Source of the DNA: Extensimonas perlucida
Lineage (GTDB): Bacteria; Pseudomonadota; Gammaproteobacteria; Burkholderiales; Burkholderiaceae_C
Direction: 5' to 3'
Length of the DNA: 64,000 bases
Assembly: GCF_007655255.1 (NCBI RefSeq)
Contig: NZ_VMYE01000008.1
Location: forward strand, 86,640 to 150,639
Made by a program: the position numbers and the translations under genes. Position 1 is the stretch's first letter. The number at the start of each line of letters is the position of its first letter. The notes under the pieces are model-generated. The model was not told the origin of the DNA. It saw only the letters and a program-made list of their open reading frames with translations, and did not search any database. Positions 41,158-52,733 of the stretch are shown here, piece by piece.

Positions 41158-41351
41158 GCACAGCCTCCGTGCTTTGCGCCGCCGCGCCATGTGCGGCATC
41201 CAAAGAAAGGCGCGAAGTGTACGGAATCTGCGTGACCCTGTCGCGAGCCCTCCTCATCCGCTTGCGGCCCCTCTTCGCGCCACGCCACCCGATAGGTACG
41301 GGCAACGCATCCCGCACAATAGCGGCACTTCGTTTCTGGAGAGGGAGCCCC

Positions 41352-41813
41352 ATGGAAACCCCCACCCTCTGGTGGCTGATGAGCGGCGTGGCCGTGCTGG
41401 CCGAGCTGCTCACGGGCACTTTTTACCTGCTCATGCTGGCGCTGGGCCTGGCCGCGGGCGCGCTCGCGGCGCATGCGGGCCTGGGCACGCTGGCGCAAAC
41501 CCTCAGCGCTGCCGCGGTGGGCATGGGCGCGGTGCTGGCCTGCTACCTCGTGCGCAAAAGGCCCGCGGGCGCCCCTTCGGCGCGCGCCGACCGCAGCGTG
41601 AACCTCGACGTGGGCGAGACCGTCACCATCACCCAATGGAACCCCGACGGCACTGCCACCGTGCGCTACCGCGGCACGCTCTGGACGGCCATGCACCGCC
41701 CCGGCGCCACGCCGCGCCCCGGCGCGCACCGCGTGGCCGAGCTCGTGGGCAGCCGCCTGCTGGTGGAGCCCATCGCTGCGGCCGACCGCGCTGATTCCGC
41801 TGATCCTGCTTGA
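41352..41813 (+). CDS. NfeD-like membrane protein
   Basis: 153 residues: two or three N-terminal hydrophobic helices (WWLMSGVAVLAELLTGTFYLLMLALGLAAG and the next), then a C-terminal OB-like domain (VNLDVGETVTITQWNPDGTATVRYRGTLW). NfeD proteins partner with SPFH-domain proteins in membrane microdomains, and an SPFH gene follows 58 bases later. ATG 41352 follows a GGAG site. Confidence 0.9.
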   Translation: METPTLWWLMSGVAVLAELLTGTFYLLMLALGLAAGALAAHAGLGTLAQTLSAAAVGMGAVLACYLVRKRPAGAPSARADRSVNLDVGETVTITQWNPDGTATVRYRGTLWTAMHRPGATPRPGAHRVAELVGSRLLVEPIAAADRADSADPA

Positions 41814-41871
41814 CGGCCTTGCAAGCGCTTTCTTCGATCTTTTCCTTCACCACCCCACACCGAGACCCGCC

Positions 41872-42789
41872 ATGCAAATCGCCATCGTCGTCTTCATCAT
41901 CGCCGTCATCTTCATCGCGCGTTCGGTGCAGGTCGTGCCGCAGCAGCACGCCTGGGTCAAGGAACGCCTGGGCAAATACGCCGGCACGCTCGCGCCAGGG
42001 CTCAACTTCATCGTGCCCTTCATCGACAAAATCGCCTACAAGCACAGCCTCAAGGAAATCCCGCTCGACGTGCCCGAACAGGTCTGCATCACCAAGGACA
42101 ACACGCAGCTCAAGGTCGACGGCATCCTCTACTTCCAGGTCACCGACCCCATGCGCGCGAGCTACGGCGCCTCGAACTACGTGGTCGCGATCACGCAGCT
42201 CGCGCAGACCACGCTGCGCAGCGTGATCGGCAGGCTCGAGCTCGACAAAACCTTTGAGGAGCGCGAGATGATCAACGCCCAGGTGGTCAACGCCATCGAC
42301 GAGGCCGCGCTCAACTGGGGCGTGAAGGTGCTGCGCTACGAAATCAAAGACCTCACCCCGCCCGCCGAAATCCTGCGCTCCATGCAGGCGCAGATCACCG
42401 CCGAGCGCGAAAAGCGCGCGCTGATCGCGGCCTCCGAAGGCAAGCGACAAGAGCAGATCAACCTCGCCACGGGCGAACGCGAGGCCTTCATCGCGCGCTC
42501 CGAAGGCGAAAAACAGGCCGCGATCAACAATGCCCAGGGCGAAGCGGCCTCCATCCTCGCCGTGGCCGAAGCCACCGCCGAGGCCCTGACGCGCGTGGCC
42601 GCCGCCATCCGCCAGCCCGGCGGCGAGCAGGCGGTGCAGCTCAAGGTCGCCGAAAAAGCCGTGGAAGCCTACGGCAAGGTCGCCGCGGACGCGAACACCA
42701 CGCTGATCGTGCCCAGCAACATGAGCGAAGTCGCGACTCTTCTGGGCTCGGCCATGAAAATGCTGCAAACACCCTCTGCGGGACGCTGA
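41872..42789 (+). CDS. SPFH/stomatin-like membrane protein (QmcA type)
   Basis: 305 residues. One N-terminal membrane anchor, then the SPFH domain (RSVQVVPQQHAWVKERLGKY, PGLNFIVPFIDKI, IPLDVPEQ, VDGILYFQV, IGRLELDKTFEERE), then a coiled-coil with repeated Glu/Ala (EREKRALIAASEGKRQ). It forms oligomeric rings in the inner membrane and is thought to modulate proteolysis or membrane organisation with its NfeD partner. Confidence 0.93.
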   Translation: MQIAIVVFIIAVIFIARSVQVVPQQHAWVKERLGKYAGTLAPGLNFIVPFIDKIAYKHSLKEIPLDVPEQVCITKDNTQLKVDGILYFQVTDPMRASYGASNYVVAITQLAQTTLRSVIGRLELDKTFEEREMINAQVVNAIDEAALNWGVKVLRYEIKDLTPPAEILRSMQAQITAEREKRALIAASEGKRQEQINLATGEREAFIARSEGEKQAAINNAQGEAASILAVAEATAEALTRVAAAIRQPGGEQAVQLKVAEKAVEAYGKVAADANTTLIVPSNMSEVATLLGSAMKMLQTPSAGR

Positions 42790-42880
42790 GGGCGCTCTCA
42801 TTTTTGGGGTGGTGCTCACAAATCCGAAGTGCAACACCGCCCCATCCGAACGATCTGGAACGGTGTGAACTTATATTGCG

Positions 42881-44497
42881 TCACTCCCACTCTATCGTCG
42901 CCGGCGGCTTGGAGCTCACGTCGTAGGTCACTCGGTTGATGCCGCGCACTTCGTTGATGATGCGGCTGCTCACTTTTTTGAGCAGCGCATAAGGCAGTTC
43001 GGCCCAGTCGGCGGTCATGAAGTCGCTGGTTTGCACGGCGCGCAGGGCCACCACCCAGTCGTAGGTGCGGCCGTCGCCCATCACGCCCACGCTCTTGACG
43101 GGCAGGAACACGGTGAACGCCTGGCTGGTCAGGTCGTACCAGCTCTTGCCGCTGTTGTGCTCCAGGGTCGAGCGCAGTTCTTCGATGAAGATCGCGTCCG
43201 CGCGGCGCAGCAGGTCGGCGTATTCCTTCTTGACCTCGCCCAAAATGCGCACGCCCAGGCCCGGGCCGGGGAAGGGGTGGCGGTACACCATGTCGTGCGG
43301 CAGGCCCAGCGCCACGCCGAGTTCGCGCACCTCGTCCTTGAACAGGTCGCGCAGCGGCTCCAGCAGCTTCAGGCCCAGCTGCTCGGGCAGGCCGCCGACG
43401 TTGTGGTGGCTTTTGATGGTGACGGCCTTTTTGCTCTTGGCGCCGCCTGATTCGATCACGTCGGGGTAGATGGTGCCCTGCGCGAGCCACTGCGCGCCCT
43501 TGCTGCCAGGGCGCGCGGCCTTGAGCTTTTCGGCCTCGGCCTTGAAGACCTCGACGAACAGGCGGCCGATGATCTTGCGCTTTTGCTCGGGGTCGCTGAC
43601 GCCCGCGAGCTCACGCAAAAAGAGTTCGCTCGCATCCACGCGCACCACCTTGGCGTGCAGTTTGCCGGCGAACATCTCCATGACCATGTCGCCCTCGTGC
43701 AAGCGCAGCAGGCCATGATCGACGAACACGCAGGTCAGCTGCTCGCCGATCGCGCGGTGGATCAGCGCCGCAGCCACGCTCGAATCGACGCCGCCCGACA
43801 GGCCCAGGATCACTTCCTCGTCGCCCACCTGCGCGCGGATGTGTTGCACGGCCTCCTCGATGTGGTTTTGCATGATCCAGTCAGGCTGGGCGCCGCAAAT
43901 CTCGAGCACGAAGCGCTCCAGCAGCGCGCGGCCCTGCACCGTGTGCGTGACCTCGGGGTGGAACTGTACGCCATAAAAGCGCCGCGCCTCGTCGGCCATG
44001 CCGGCAATCTGGCAGCTCGGCGTGCTGGCCATGACTTTGAAGCCGGGCGGCAGTTCGGTGACCTTGTCGCCGTGGCTCATCCACACTTTGAGCATGCCGT
44101 GCCCCTCTGGCGTCGTGAAATCTTCTATGCCGGTGAGCAGCCGGGTGTGGCCATGCGCGCGCAGCTCGGCGTAGCCGAATTCGCGCGTGGCGCTGCCTTC
44201 GACCCTGCCGCCGAGCTGCTGCGCCATGGTCTGCATGCCGTAGCAGATGCCAAGCACAGGCACGCCGAGCGCGAACACGGCGTCGGGCGCGCGGTCATCG
44301 ACCTCATAGACGCTGGCGTGGCTGCCCGACAGGATGACGCCCTTGAGGTGTCCGTCAGCGGCATACTGGCGCACCCACTCGTCGCTCACGTCGCAAGGGT
44401 GCACTTCGCAATACACATGCGCCTCACGCACGCGCCGGGCGATGAGCTGCGTGACCTGGGAGCCGAAGTCGAGGATGAGGATTTTGTCGTGTTGCAT
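42881..44497 (-). CDS. guaA: GMP synthase (glutamine-hydrolysing)
   Basis: 538 residues. The N-terminal glutamine amidotransferase has GICYGMQ (nucleophile Cys) and GVQFHPEV. The ATP pyrophosphatase domain has [10 protein letters not shown], and the C-terminal dimerisation domain ends [17 protein letters not shown]. Converts XMP to GMP. It lies after guaB on the same strand, but an intrinsic terminator sits between the two. Confidence 0.97.
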   Translation of the reverse strand: MQHDKILILDFGSQVTQLIARRVREAHVYCEVHPCDVSDEWVRQYAADGHLKGVILSGSHASVYEVDDRAPDAVFALGVPVLGICYGMQTMAQQLGGRVEGSATREFGYAELRAHGHTRLLTGIEDFTTPEGHGMLKVWMSHGDKVTELPPGFKVMASTPSCQIAGMADEARRFYGVQFHPEVTHTVQGRALLERFVLEICGAQPDWIMQNHIEEAVQHIRAQVGDEEVILGLSGGVDSSVAAALIHRAIGEQLTCVFVDHGLLRLHEGDMVMEMFAGKLHAKVVRVDASELFLRELAGVSDPEQKRKIIGRLFVEVFKAEAEKLKAARPGSKGAQWLAQGTIYPDVIESGGAKSKKAVTIKSHHNVGGLPEQLGLKLLEPLRDLFKDEVRELGVALGLPHDMVYRHPFPGPGLGVRILGEVKKEYADLLRRADAIFIEELRSTLEHNSGKSWYDLTSQAFTVFLPVKSVGVMGDGRTYDWVVALRAVQTSDFMTADWAELPYALLKKVSSRIINEVRGINRVTYDVSSKPPATIEWE

Positions 44498-44525
44498 GGC
44501 GGGAGGCCGAGGAAAAAATGCAAAA

Positions 44526-44555
44526 GCCCGAACGCCGCATCGGGAGGGTTCGGGC
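44526..44555 (-). terminator. Intrinsic terminator between guaB and guaA
   Basis: Minus-strand stem GCCCGAAC/GTTCGGGC with a 14-base loop, followed by TTTTGCATTTTTT. It lies 18 bases after the guaB stop and 29 before the guaA start, so guaA expression needs read-through or its own promoter. Confidence 0.8.
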
Positions 44556-44573
44556 CTGTGAGAAGGTTGCCAG

Positions 44574-46115
<1,542 letters not shown>

Positions 46116-46130
46116 CTACACTCTGCCCCC

Positions 46131-46640
46131 ATGAAAACGTCCAAACTGCTTTTGCTCACCCTGGCCTGCGCCTTCTCGCTCGGCGCCGCGGCCCAATGGC
46201 AATGGATAGACAAGGACGGCCGCAAGGTCTTCAGCGACCGGCCGCCGCCCGTGGACATTCCGGACAAAAACATCCTCAAGCAACCCGGCAGCACCAGCAG
46301 CCAACGCAGCACACCCCCGGTGCCCGCGGCCGATGCCGCCTCTACCCCTGCCGCGGCGGCCAGCACCGCAGCTGCCAGCGGCAAAGACAAAGAGCTCGAA
46401 GAGAAAAAGGCCCAGGCCGAGGCCGCAGAAGCCGCGAAAAAGAAGGCCGAAGCCGAAAAAATCGCCAAAATCAAGGCCGAAAACTGTGCCCGCGCGCGCC
46501 AGGCCAAGGCCGCTTACGACGCGGGCCGCCTCATCGCGACCACGAATGCGCAGGGCGAGCGCGTGTTCCTCGACGAGGCTGGCCGCGCCGCCGAAACCAA
46601 GCGCCTCGAAGGCATCATCGCGACCGAGTGCGCGCCCTGA
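46131..46640 (+). CDS. Exported DUF4124-domain protein
   Basis: 169 residues. A signal peptide (LLLLTLACAFSLGAAA before QWQWIDKDGRKVFSD) is followed by the DUF4124 motif (W-x-D-x-x-G-x-x-x-[FY]-S-D-x-P-P). A Ser/Ala/Pro linker and an Ala/Lys/Glu coiled coil come next, then a C-terminal part with two Cys that could pair. Periplasmic, function unknown. Confidence 0.88.
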   Translation: MKTSKLLLLTLACAFSLGAAAQWQWIDKDGRKVFSDRPPPVDIPDKNILKQPGSTSSQRSTPPVPAADAASTPAAAASTAAASGKDKELEEKKAQAEAAEAAKKKAEAEKIAKIKAENCARARQAKAAYDAGRLIATTNAQGERVFLDEAGRAAETKRLEGIIATECAP

Positions 46641-46708
46641 GGGGCTGCGCCTTCGTCGCGGGTCTGCGCCTTCGCTGTGCCGGGCGCGCCCCGCGCGACC
46701 TTGAGCGA

Positions 46709-47092
46709 CTACGCCCCGCTCGATCCACCCTTGGCCGTGTCGGCCTTGCGCTTGGCAAACAAGCCGCTGCCGCGCTTGCCCTGGAGCGTGAAGCGCTCGC
46801 GCCGCGCGTGCTTGGGGTCGACCTGTAGCGGCCGATAGACCTCCACCCGGTCGAGTGGCACGAGGCGCTGCGTGAGCGCCACTTTGCGCCCCCAGATGCC
46901 GCAGTGAAGCCCGGCCAGGGTTTCTTCTGCCGCCGCTGCGTCCGTCGGCTGCACGACATCGACACCGCTCGCGCGCAGCGCATCGGCGACCGTGGCGCCT
47001 GCGGGCAGCTGCAACTCCAGCTCACGCACACTACGCGGTGCAAGGCACACCACCACGGTCACCGGGATGAGCGCATCGGGCGTGTCAGCCAT
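46709..47092 (-). CDS. ratB: RnfH/RatB-family ubiquitin-fold protein
   Basis: 127 residues. [51 protein letters not shown] and the Arg/Lys-rich tail match the RnfH family (UPF0125). The start overlaps the ratA stop by 8 bases. The tail is longer than in E. coli RatB. The function is unclear; the arrangement ratA-ratB divergent from smpB is conserved in proteobacteria. Confidence 0.9.
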   Translation of the reverse strand: MADTPDALIPVTVVVCLAPRSVRELELQLPAGATVADALRASGVDVVQPTDAAAAEETLAGLHCGIWGRKVALTQRLVPLDRVEVYRPLQVDPKHARRERFTLQGKRGSGLFAKRKADTAKGGSSGA

Positions 47093-47525
47093 AGACCTTC
47101 TCGGCGCGCTGCACGAAGGCATCGACCAGACTGTTGGCGATACGGTCGAACACCGGGCCCACCAGCGCCGCGAGCGCCCTGTTCGAAAAGCCGTAATGCA
47201 GCCGCAGCTCGACGCGGCACGCGCGCTGCGTGCCGTCGCCCACGGGGTGAAACTGCCAGTCGCCTTCGAGCTGCGAGAACGGCCCTTTGACAAGTTGCAC
47301 CTGCACGCGCCGCCCCGGCTCGTGCGTGTTGCGCGTGACGAAGGTCTGGCGGATACCGCCCAGCGCAAGGCCCACCTCGGCCACCATGCCCGTCTGGGTG
47401 CACTCGAGCACGGCAGCGTGGTCGCACCAGGGAAGAAACTCCGGGTAGTGCTGGACCTGCGTGACGAGGTCGAACATTTCCTGCGGGCTGTACCAGATGA
47501 GGACGGACTTGTGGACGGTTTTCAT
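47085..47525 (-). CDS. ratA: RatA/COQ10-type START-domain protein
   Basis: 146 residues: [29 protein letters not shown] at the N-terminus, [15 protein letters not shown] in the middle and [21 protein letters not shown] at the end, the signature of the COQ10/RatA family. E. coli RatA is reported to block 70S ribosome association, and homologues bind ubiquinone; which applies here is not known. ATG 47525 gives the standard KTVHKSVLI terminus. Confidence 0.9.
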   Translation of the reverse strand: MKTVHKSVLIWYSPQEMFDLVTQVQHYPEFLPWCDHAAVLECTQTGMVAEVGLALGGIRQTFVTRNTHEPGRRVQVQLVKGPFSQLEGDWQFHPVGDGTQRACRVELRLHYGFSNRALAALVGPVFDRIANSLVDAFVQRAEKVYG

Positions 47526-47723
47526 GCAGACGACAGAAGGATCGAAACGCGCATACGGGCAGACTCTTACAATCGCGGGCCCGCGCCGCAAACGAACCAG
47601 CGGCGACCTGCCACAGCGTGCACGGCCCGCTCCGCGTTTTCGCACGCGCCCCGGATTGTAGGCAGAGCTTTCAGGGGCTTCATTCCCTTGGATTTGCGCG
47701 CCGCACCCCGCATCTACGACCCC

Positions 47724-48197
47724 ATGGCGAAAAAACCCGACACCTCATCCCGCATTGCCGAAAACAAAAAAGCGGCCTACAACTATTTCTTCGAAGAGCG
47801 CTATGAAGCTGGCATGGTGCTGGAGGGCTGGGAGGTCAAGGCGCTGCGCGAGGGCAAGGTGCAGCTCACCGACGGCTACGTGCTGATCAAAGGCGGCGAG
47901 CTGTTTTTGATCGGCTGCCAGATCAACCCGCTGCGCACCGCCTCGACACACGTGCGCGCCTACGCCGCGCGCACCAAAAAGCTGCTGCTGCACAAGGACG
48001 AGATCAAACGCCTGATCGGCAAGGTCGAGCAAAAAGGCTACACGCTGGTGCCGCTGAACCTGCACTGGAAGAACGGCCGCGTGAAGTGCGAGATCGCGCT
48101 CGCCAAGGGCAAGGCCGAGCACGACAAGCGCGACACCATCAAGGAGCGCGAGGGCAAGCGCGAAGTCGAGCGCGCGCTCAAGAGCCGCCAGCGCTGA
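47724..48197 (+). CDS. smpB: tmRNA-binding protein SmpB
   Basis: 157 residues. [72 protein letters not shown] and the basic tail [16 protein letters not shown] are diagnostic. It delivers tmRNA to stalled ribosomes. Divergent from ratA with about 200 bases between the starts. Confidence 0.97.
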   Translation: MAKKPDTSSRIAENKKAAYNYFFEERYEAGMVLEGWEVKALREGKVQLTDGYVLIKGGELFLIGCQINPLRTASTHVRAYAARTKKLLLHKDEIKRLIGKVEQKGYTLVPLNLHWKNGRVKCEIALAKGKAEHDKRDTIKEREGKREVERALKSRQR

Positions 48198-48249
48198 ACA
48201 GGTGCGCACCCAAGCCAGCAGCCTGTCCGTCCGTCCCCAGAGGCGCTCA

Positions 48250-48345
48250 CTATCGATATAGAAGCTGCTAGCGCTTGATTCATCAATACTTCAGACACTT
48301 TTGTGTATGAAGTCCATATATATCAAGCACTAGAAGCTCTCATCA
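48250..48345. repeat. Double-hairpin intergenic repeat after smpB
   Basis: Arms 48261-48279 and 48322-48340 are imperfect inverted repeats (15 of 19 match) enclosing a second small stem (ACTTCA/TGAAGT). The left arm contains GAAGCTGCTAGCGCTTGAT, related to the repeat core found at four other places in this window. It separates convergent genes and may act as a bidirectional terminator. Confidence 0.7.
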
Positions 48346-49446
48346 CGATAGCATTCGGAGCGGATGCGCCCAGGTGGGCCAGGGGCTCTCGAAGAAGGGC
48401 TGCCACATCTCGGGCGTGACGTCTTCGATGCGCGGCGGGTTCCAGCGCGGCTGGTGGTCTTTGTCGATGGCGAGCGCGCGTATGCCTTCGACGGTTTCGC
48501 TCTGGCCGGGGCGCAGGAAGAAGCAGTGGCGCACGATGTCGCGCTCCATGCGCAAGTCGTCGGCAAGACCCAGGTGGCGCGCGCGGCGGATCTGCTCCAG
48601 CACCACGTGCAGCATGAGCGGCGAGCGGCGGCGCAGCGTGGCCGCGGTGGCGCGCGCCCAGTCGCTGTCGGCGGCTTCGAGCGCCTGCACGATGTCGCGC
48701 ACCGTGGGCAGCGAAAAATAGTGGTCTATTTGGGCTCTGAGGCTTGCGTGGTCTGCGCTGGCAGCTACGAATTTTGCTTTTATGAAGGCCTCGATCGCGG
48801 CGCCGTCGGCAAACGGCTGCGTGGCGATCGCATCCCACACCGCGGCCTGCTGCGCGGCGGGCAGGCAGCCGTCGGCGAGGCCGAAGGCGATCGCGTCGCC
48901 CGCGCCGATGGTCTCGCCCGTGAGTGCGAGCCACTCGCCCACGTGGCCGGGGCAGCGCGAGAGAAAGTAGCCGCCGCCCACGTCGGGGAACAGGCCTATG
49001 CCCGTCTCGGGCATGGCCATTTTGGTGCGCTCGGTCACGATGCGCAGGCTGCCGCCCTGGCTGATGCCCATGCCGCCGCCCATGACGATGCCGTCCATGA
49101 ACGCGATGTAGGGCTTGGGGTAGTGGTGCGTGAAGTGGTTGAGCACGTATTCTTCGGTGAAGAAGTCCTCTATCTTCGGGTCGCCCTGGCTGCCTGCCTG
49201 GTGCAAGAAGCGGATGTCACCACCCGCGCAGAACGCCCCGAATGCGCCATCCTTGTTGCTGCCGCGGATCGCCACAGCCTGCACGCGCGCGTCGTGCTGC
49301 CATTCGAGCAGCACCTGCATGAGCGCACGCACCATGGACAGCGACAGCGCGTTGAGCGCACGCGGGCGATTCAGCGTGATCAGGCCCACGCCGCCGCGCA
49401 CTTCGCTCAGGACTTCGGCGTTCGGTTCACTCTGTTGCGTCGTCAT
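48343..49446 (-). CDS. Enoyl-CoA hydratase/isomerase family, 3-hydroxyisobutyryl-CoA-hydrolase-like
   Basis: 367 residues. Crotonase motifs: AFCAGGDIRFLHQAG (oxyanion hole), GGGMGISQGGSLRIVTE, MPETGIGLFPDVGGGYFLSRCPG, and a long C-terminal ECH_2 extension (FFLRPGQSETVEGIRALAIDKDHQPRW-type region, kept short here). The extension points to the hydrolase subgroup used in valine breakdown, though a hydratase is possible. ATG 49446 begins TTQQSEPNAEV. A short repeat copy (48753-48770) lies in frame inside the gene, in a variable region near residue 230. Confidence 0.88.
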   Translation of the reverse strand: MTTQQSEPNAEVLSEVRGGVGLITLNRPRALNALSLSMVRALMQVLLEWQHDARVQAVAIRGSNKDGAFGAFCAGGDIRFLHQAGSQGDPKIEDFFTEEYVLNHFTHHYPKPYIAFMDGIVMGGGMGISQGGSLRIVTERTKMAMPETGIGLFPDVGGGYFLSRCPGHVGEWLALTGETIGAGDAIAFGLADGCLPAAQQAAVWDAIATQPFADGAAIEAFIKAKFVAASADHASLRAQIDHYFSLPTVRDIVQALEAADSDWARATAATLRRRSPLMLHVVLEQIRRARHLGLADDLRMERDIVRHCFFLRPGQSETVEGIRALAIDKDHQPRWNPPRIEDVTPEMWQPFFESPWPTWAHPLRMLS

Positions 49447-49471
49447 CTTTGGCTCCTTCGTTGTGCTGGGA

Positions 49472-51301
49472 TCAGGCATTTTCGCGGCTTGCGCGCTTGC
49501 GCTCGTGCTCCTTCAAAAAGCGCTTGCGCAGGCGGATGCTTTTGGGTGTGATCTCGACGAGTTCATCTTCCTCGATGAATTCCACCGCGTACTCGAGCGT
49601 GAGCTCGATCGGCGGCGTGATTTTGATCGCGTCTTCCTTGCCGCTCACGCGGAAGTTGGTCAGCTGCTTGGTGCGCGTGGCGTTCACCACGAGGTCGTTG
49701 TCGCGGCTGTGGATGCCCACGATCATGCCCTCGTACACCGGGTCACCTGCCTTCACGAACATGCGCCCGCGGTCGTCGAGCTTGCCCAGCGCGTAGGTGA
49801 AGATTTCGCCGTCGTCCATCGAAATCAGCACGCCGTTCTTGCGCCCGCCGATCTCGCCCTTGTAGGGTTCGTAACCGTCGAAGATGTTGCTGATGAGCCC
49901 CGAGCCGCGCGTGAGGTTCAAAAACTCGTTCGAAAAGCCGATCAGCCCGCGCGCCGGGATGCGGTATTCGAGCCGCACGCGCCCGCGCCCGTCGGGCTCC
50001 ATGTTCACGAGCTCACCCTTGCGCTCGCCCAGCGCCTGCATCACGCCGCCCTGGTGGCCCTCTTCGATGTCGGCGGTCACGAGCTCTATGGGCTCGCAGC
50101 GTTCGCCGTTGATCTCCTTGAACACCACACGCGGCTTGCCCACGGCGAGTTCGTAGCCCTCGCGGCGCATGTTTTCGAGCAGGATGGTCAGGTGCAGCTC
50201 GCCGCGGCCCGAGACTTCGAACACGCCGTCCTCGTCGGTTTCCTTGACGCGCAGCGCGACGTTGCTCTGCAGCTCTTTTTGCAGCCGGTCCCAGATCTGG
50301 CGGCTCGTGACGAACTTGCCCTCGCGCCCCGCGAGCGGGCTGGTGTTGACGCAGAAGTTCATGGTCAGCGTGGGCTCATCGACCTGCAGCATGGGCAGCG
50401 GGCGCGGGTTCGCCGGGTCGGTCACGGTGACGCCTATGCCCAAGTCTTCTATGCCGTTGATGAGCACGATGTCGCCGGGTCCGGCCTCGGTGACCTGCAC
50501 GCGGTCCAGCCCCTCGAAGGTCAGCACCTGGTTCACGCGGCCCTTGAACGACTTGCCCTCAGGCCCTTCCATTACGAGCACGTCCTGCCCTGGGCGCAGC
50601 GTGCCCGCGTTGATGCGGCCCACGCCGATGCGGCCGACGAAGCTGTTGTAGTCGAGCGCCGAAATCTGCAGCTGCAGCGGCGCGCTCGGGTCGCCCTGGT
50701 GCGCGGGCACATGCTTGAGGATGGTGTCGAACAGCGCCGACATGTCCGGCCCCCACTGCTCGCCAGGCGCGCCCTCTTGCAGCGCGGCCCAGCCGTTGAT
50801 GCCCGAGGCATAGACCACGGGGAAGTCGAGCTGCTCGTCGGTCGCGCCGAGTTTGTCGAACAGGTCGAACGCGGCGTTGATGACCTTGTCGGGATTCGCG
50901 CCGGGCTTGTCCACCTTGTTGACCACGACGATGGGCTTCAAGCCCAGCGCAAGCGCCTTTTTGGTGACGAAGCGCGTCTGCGGCATAGGGCCCTCTTGCG
51001 CGTCGATCAGCAGCAGCACGCCATCGACCATGGAGAGCGCGCGCTCGACCTCGCCGCCGAAGTCCGCGTGGCCCGGGGTATCGACGATGTTGATGTGCGT
51101 GCCGCCCCAGCTCACGGCGCAGTTCTTGGCCAGGATGGTGATGCCGCGCTCGCGCTCGATGGCGTTGTTGTCCATCACGGTATCGACCACTTTTTCGTGC
51201 GCGGCAAAGGTGCCCGACTGGCGCAGCAGCTGATCGACCATGGTCGTCTTGCCGTGGTCCACGTGGGCGATGATGGCGATGTTGCGAATTTGTTGGCTCA
51301 T
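49472..51301 (-). CDS. typA: Ribosome-associated GTPase TypA/BipA
   Basis: 609 residues. G1 [16 protein letters not shown]2 region GITILAKN, G3 [15 protein letters not shown]4 NKVDKPGA, then EF-G-like domains and the BipA-specific C-terminus. It acts in ribosome assembly and stress adaptation. Its start overlaps the truB stop by 4 bases, so it is the distal gene of the rimP-nusA-infB operon. Confidence 0.97.
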   Translation of the reverse strand: MSQQIRNIAIIAHVDHGKTTMVDQLLRQSGTFAAHEKVVDTVMDNNAIERERGITILAKNCAVSWGGTHINIVDTPGHADFGGEVERALSMVDGVLLLIDAQEGPMPQTRFVTKKALALGLKPIVVVNKVDKPGANPDKVINAAFDLFDKLGATDEQLDFPVVYASGINGWAALQEGAPGEQWGPDMSALFDTILKHVPAHQGDPSAPLQLQISALDYNSFVGRIGVGRINAGTLRPGQDVLVMEGPEGKSFKGRVNQVLTFEGLDRVQVTEAGPGDIVLINGIEDLGIGVTVTDPANPRPLPMLQVDEPTLTMNFCVNTSPLAGREGKFVTSRQIWDRLQKELQSNVALRVKETDEDGVFEVSGRGELHLTILLENMRREGYELAVGKPRVVFKEINGERCEPIELVTADIEEGHQGGVMQALGERKGELVNMEPDGRGRVRLEYRIPARGLIGFSNEFLNLTRGSGLISNIFDGYEPYKGEIGGRKNGVLISMDDGEIFTYALGKLDDRGRMFVKAGDPVYEGMIVGIHSRDNDLVVNATRTKQLTNFRVSGKEDAIKITPPIELTLEYAVEFIEEDELVEITPKSIRLRKRFLKEHERKRASRENA

Positions 51302-52284
51302 GGTGCTTCCGATGGGCCGCCGGCCGAGGCGGGCGGCAAGTTTTGCAAAATTTGTTGGATTTCAATGGGACTCAGCAGGCGCTCGGGCACGAGCTCGCCC
51401 GCCTGGACATGCGCGCTGCCCAGCAGCACGCGCGGACGCTCGGCAAACACGGCGACCTGCGCCGCATCGCGCCAGCGCCCGCGCAGGCGTGCGCCACACA
51501 AAAAACGCCCGGCATGCTCATCTGCGAGCGTGACAGGCACGTGTCCGTGCAGCAGCGCCTCGGGCGGCAGCAGGGCGTGCAGGCGCTGCGCCTCGTCCAT
51601 GGCTTCGAGCTGCGCGAGCGTGAGGCATTGCGCCTCGCCAAACGGCCCCGTGGCCGTGCGCCGCAGCCGCGTCAGATGCCCGCCGCAGCCCAGCAGCCGA
51701 CCTATGTCCTCGCCCAGCGTGCGGATGTAGGTGCCCTTGCTGCACTTTACTTTGATTTCGATAGCTGCTTGCGCTTGCTGCGTCTGCGTCAAGGCCAGAT
51801 TCAGCGCATGAATCATGACCTCCCGCGGCGCCCGCTCGACTTCGACGCCGGCGCGCGCGTATTCGTACAGCGCCTTGCCGTCTTTCTTGAGCGCGCTGTG
51901 CATGGGCGGCACCTGGCGGATGCGGCCCACAAAGCGCTGGCGCACGGCTTCGAGCTGCGCGGGCGTGATCGGTGGCACGGCGCAGCGCGCGATCACCTCG
52001 CCTTCGGCGTCGCCCGTCGTCGTGGTTTCGCCCAGCAGCAAGGTGGCTTCGTAACTTTTGTCGGCGTCCAGCTGCTGCGCGCTGAACTTGGTCGCGGCGC
52101 CGAAGCACAGCGGCAGCACACCCGTGGCGAGCGGGTCCAGCGTGCCCGTGTGACCGGCCTTTTCGGCGCGCAGCAGCCACTTGGCCTTTTGCAAAGCCTG
52201 GTTGCTCGAGAGAGCCAGCGGTTTGTCGAGCAGCAACACCCCATGCACAGGGCGCCGCTGCACCCTGGTGCGTGGCGCGTTCAT
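51298..52284 (-). CDS. truB: tRNA pseudouridine-55 synthase
   Basis: 328 residues. [19 protein letters not shown], the catalytic Asp in [37 protein letters not shown], and the thumb and PUA-like C-terminus are present. A Gln/Ala stretch near residue 170 coincides with a short genomic repeat copy (51751-51780). It lies three bases after the rbfA stop. Confidence 0.96.
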   Translation of the reverse strand: MNAPRTRVQRRPVHGVLLLDKPLALSSNQALQKAKWLLRAEKAGHTGTLDPLATGVLPLCFGAATKFSAQQLDADKSYEATLLLGETTTTGDAEGEVIARCAVPPITPAQLEAVRQRFVGRIRQVPPMHSALKKDGKALYEYARAGVEVERAPREVMIHALNLALTQTQQAQAAIEIKVKCSKGTYIRTLGEDIGRLLGCGGHLTRLRRTATGPFGEAQCLTLAQLEAMDEAQRLHALLPPEALLHGHVPVTLADEHAGRFLCGARLRGRWRDAAQVAVFAERPRVLLGSAHVQAGELVPERLLSPIEIQQILQNLPPASAGGPSEAP

Positions 52285-52287
52285 GGC

Positions 52288-52656
52288 TCAGTCCTCTTTG
52301 GCGCGCGAAGAAACCGCCTTGGCGATCAAGGCGTTCATGTCCGCCGCACGCTCGGTCGTGCGGTCATAGACGAAGTGCAGCGTGGGCACGGTGTGGATAT
52401 GCAGGCGCTTGAACAGGTGGTTGCGCAAATGCCCCGCGGCGTGGTTGAGCGCCTCCTGCGCGGCCAGCGGGTCGCCCGTGAGCACGCTGAAAAACACTTT
52501 CGCGTGCGCATAGTCGGGCGAGACTTCGACGCCCTGCAGCGTCACCATGCCCACGCGCGGGTCCTTGAGCTCGCGCGCGATCAGCTCCGACAGGTCGCGC
52601 TGGATCTGGTCGGCAATGCGGTAGCCGCGGTTGGGGACGGAGCTCTTGCGTGGCAT
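52288..52656 (-). CDS. rbfA: 30S ribosome-binding factor A
   Basis: 122 residues. [43 protein letters not shown] and [15 protein letters not shown] match RbfA, which helps 16S rRNA 5'-end maturation. It lies after infB with a 77-base gap that holds a strong hairpin. Confidence 0.96.
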   Translation of the reverse strand: MPRKSSVPNRGYRIADQIQRDLSELIARELKDPRVGMVTLQGVEVSPDYAHAKVFFSVLTGDPLAAQEALNHAAGHLRNHLFKRLHIHTVPTLHFVYDRTTERAADMNALIAKAVSSRAKED

Positions 52657-52692
52657 GGGGCGGAACGGACGAATCTTGAATCAAAAACCATA

Positions 52693-52725
52693 GCTGCCAG
52701 TGCTTCATGAAAAAGCACTGGCAGC
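52693..52725 (-). repeat. Perfect 13-bp hairpin between infB and rbfA
   Basis: GCTGCCAGTGCTT pairs with AAGCACTGGCAGC around a seven-base loop. On the minus strand it is followed by TATGGTTTTTG, so it could attenuate rbfA-truB-typA expression or act as an RNA processing site. It shares its core with other repeat copies in the window. Confidence 0.75.
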
Positions 52726-52733
52726 CACTTTCA

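Noticed and set aside
38854..41235. 793-codon plus-strand open frame opposite the amino-acid decarboxylase
   Set aside because: Antisense shadow of a full-length conserved enzyme; composition is typical of third-position GC bias.
42790..42880. GGGGTGGTG/CACCGCCCC imperfect palindrome between the SPFH gene and guaA
   Set aside because: Mismatched stem without a T tract; could be a weak bidirectional terminator but not supportable.
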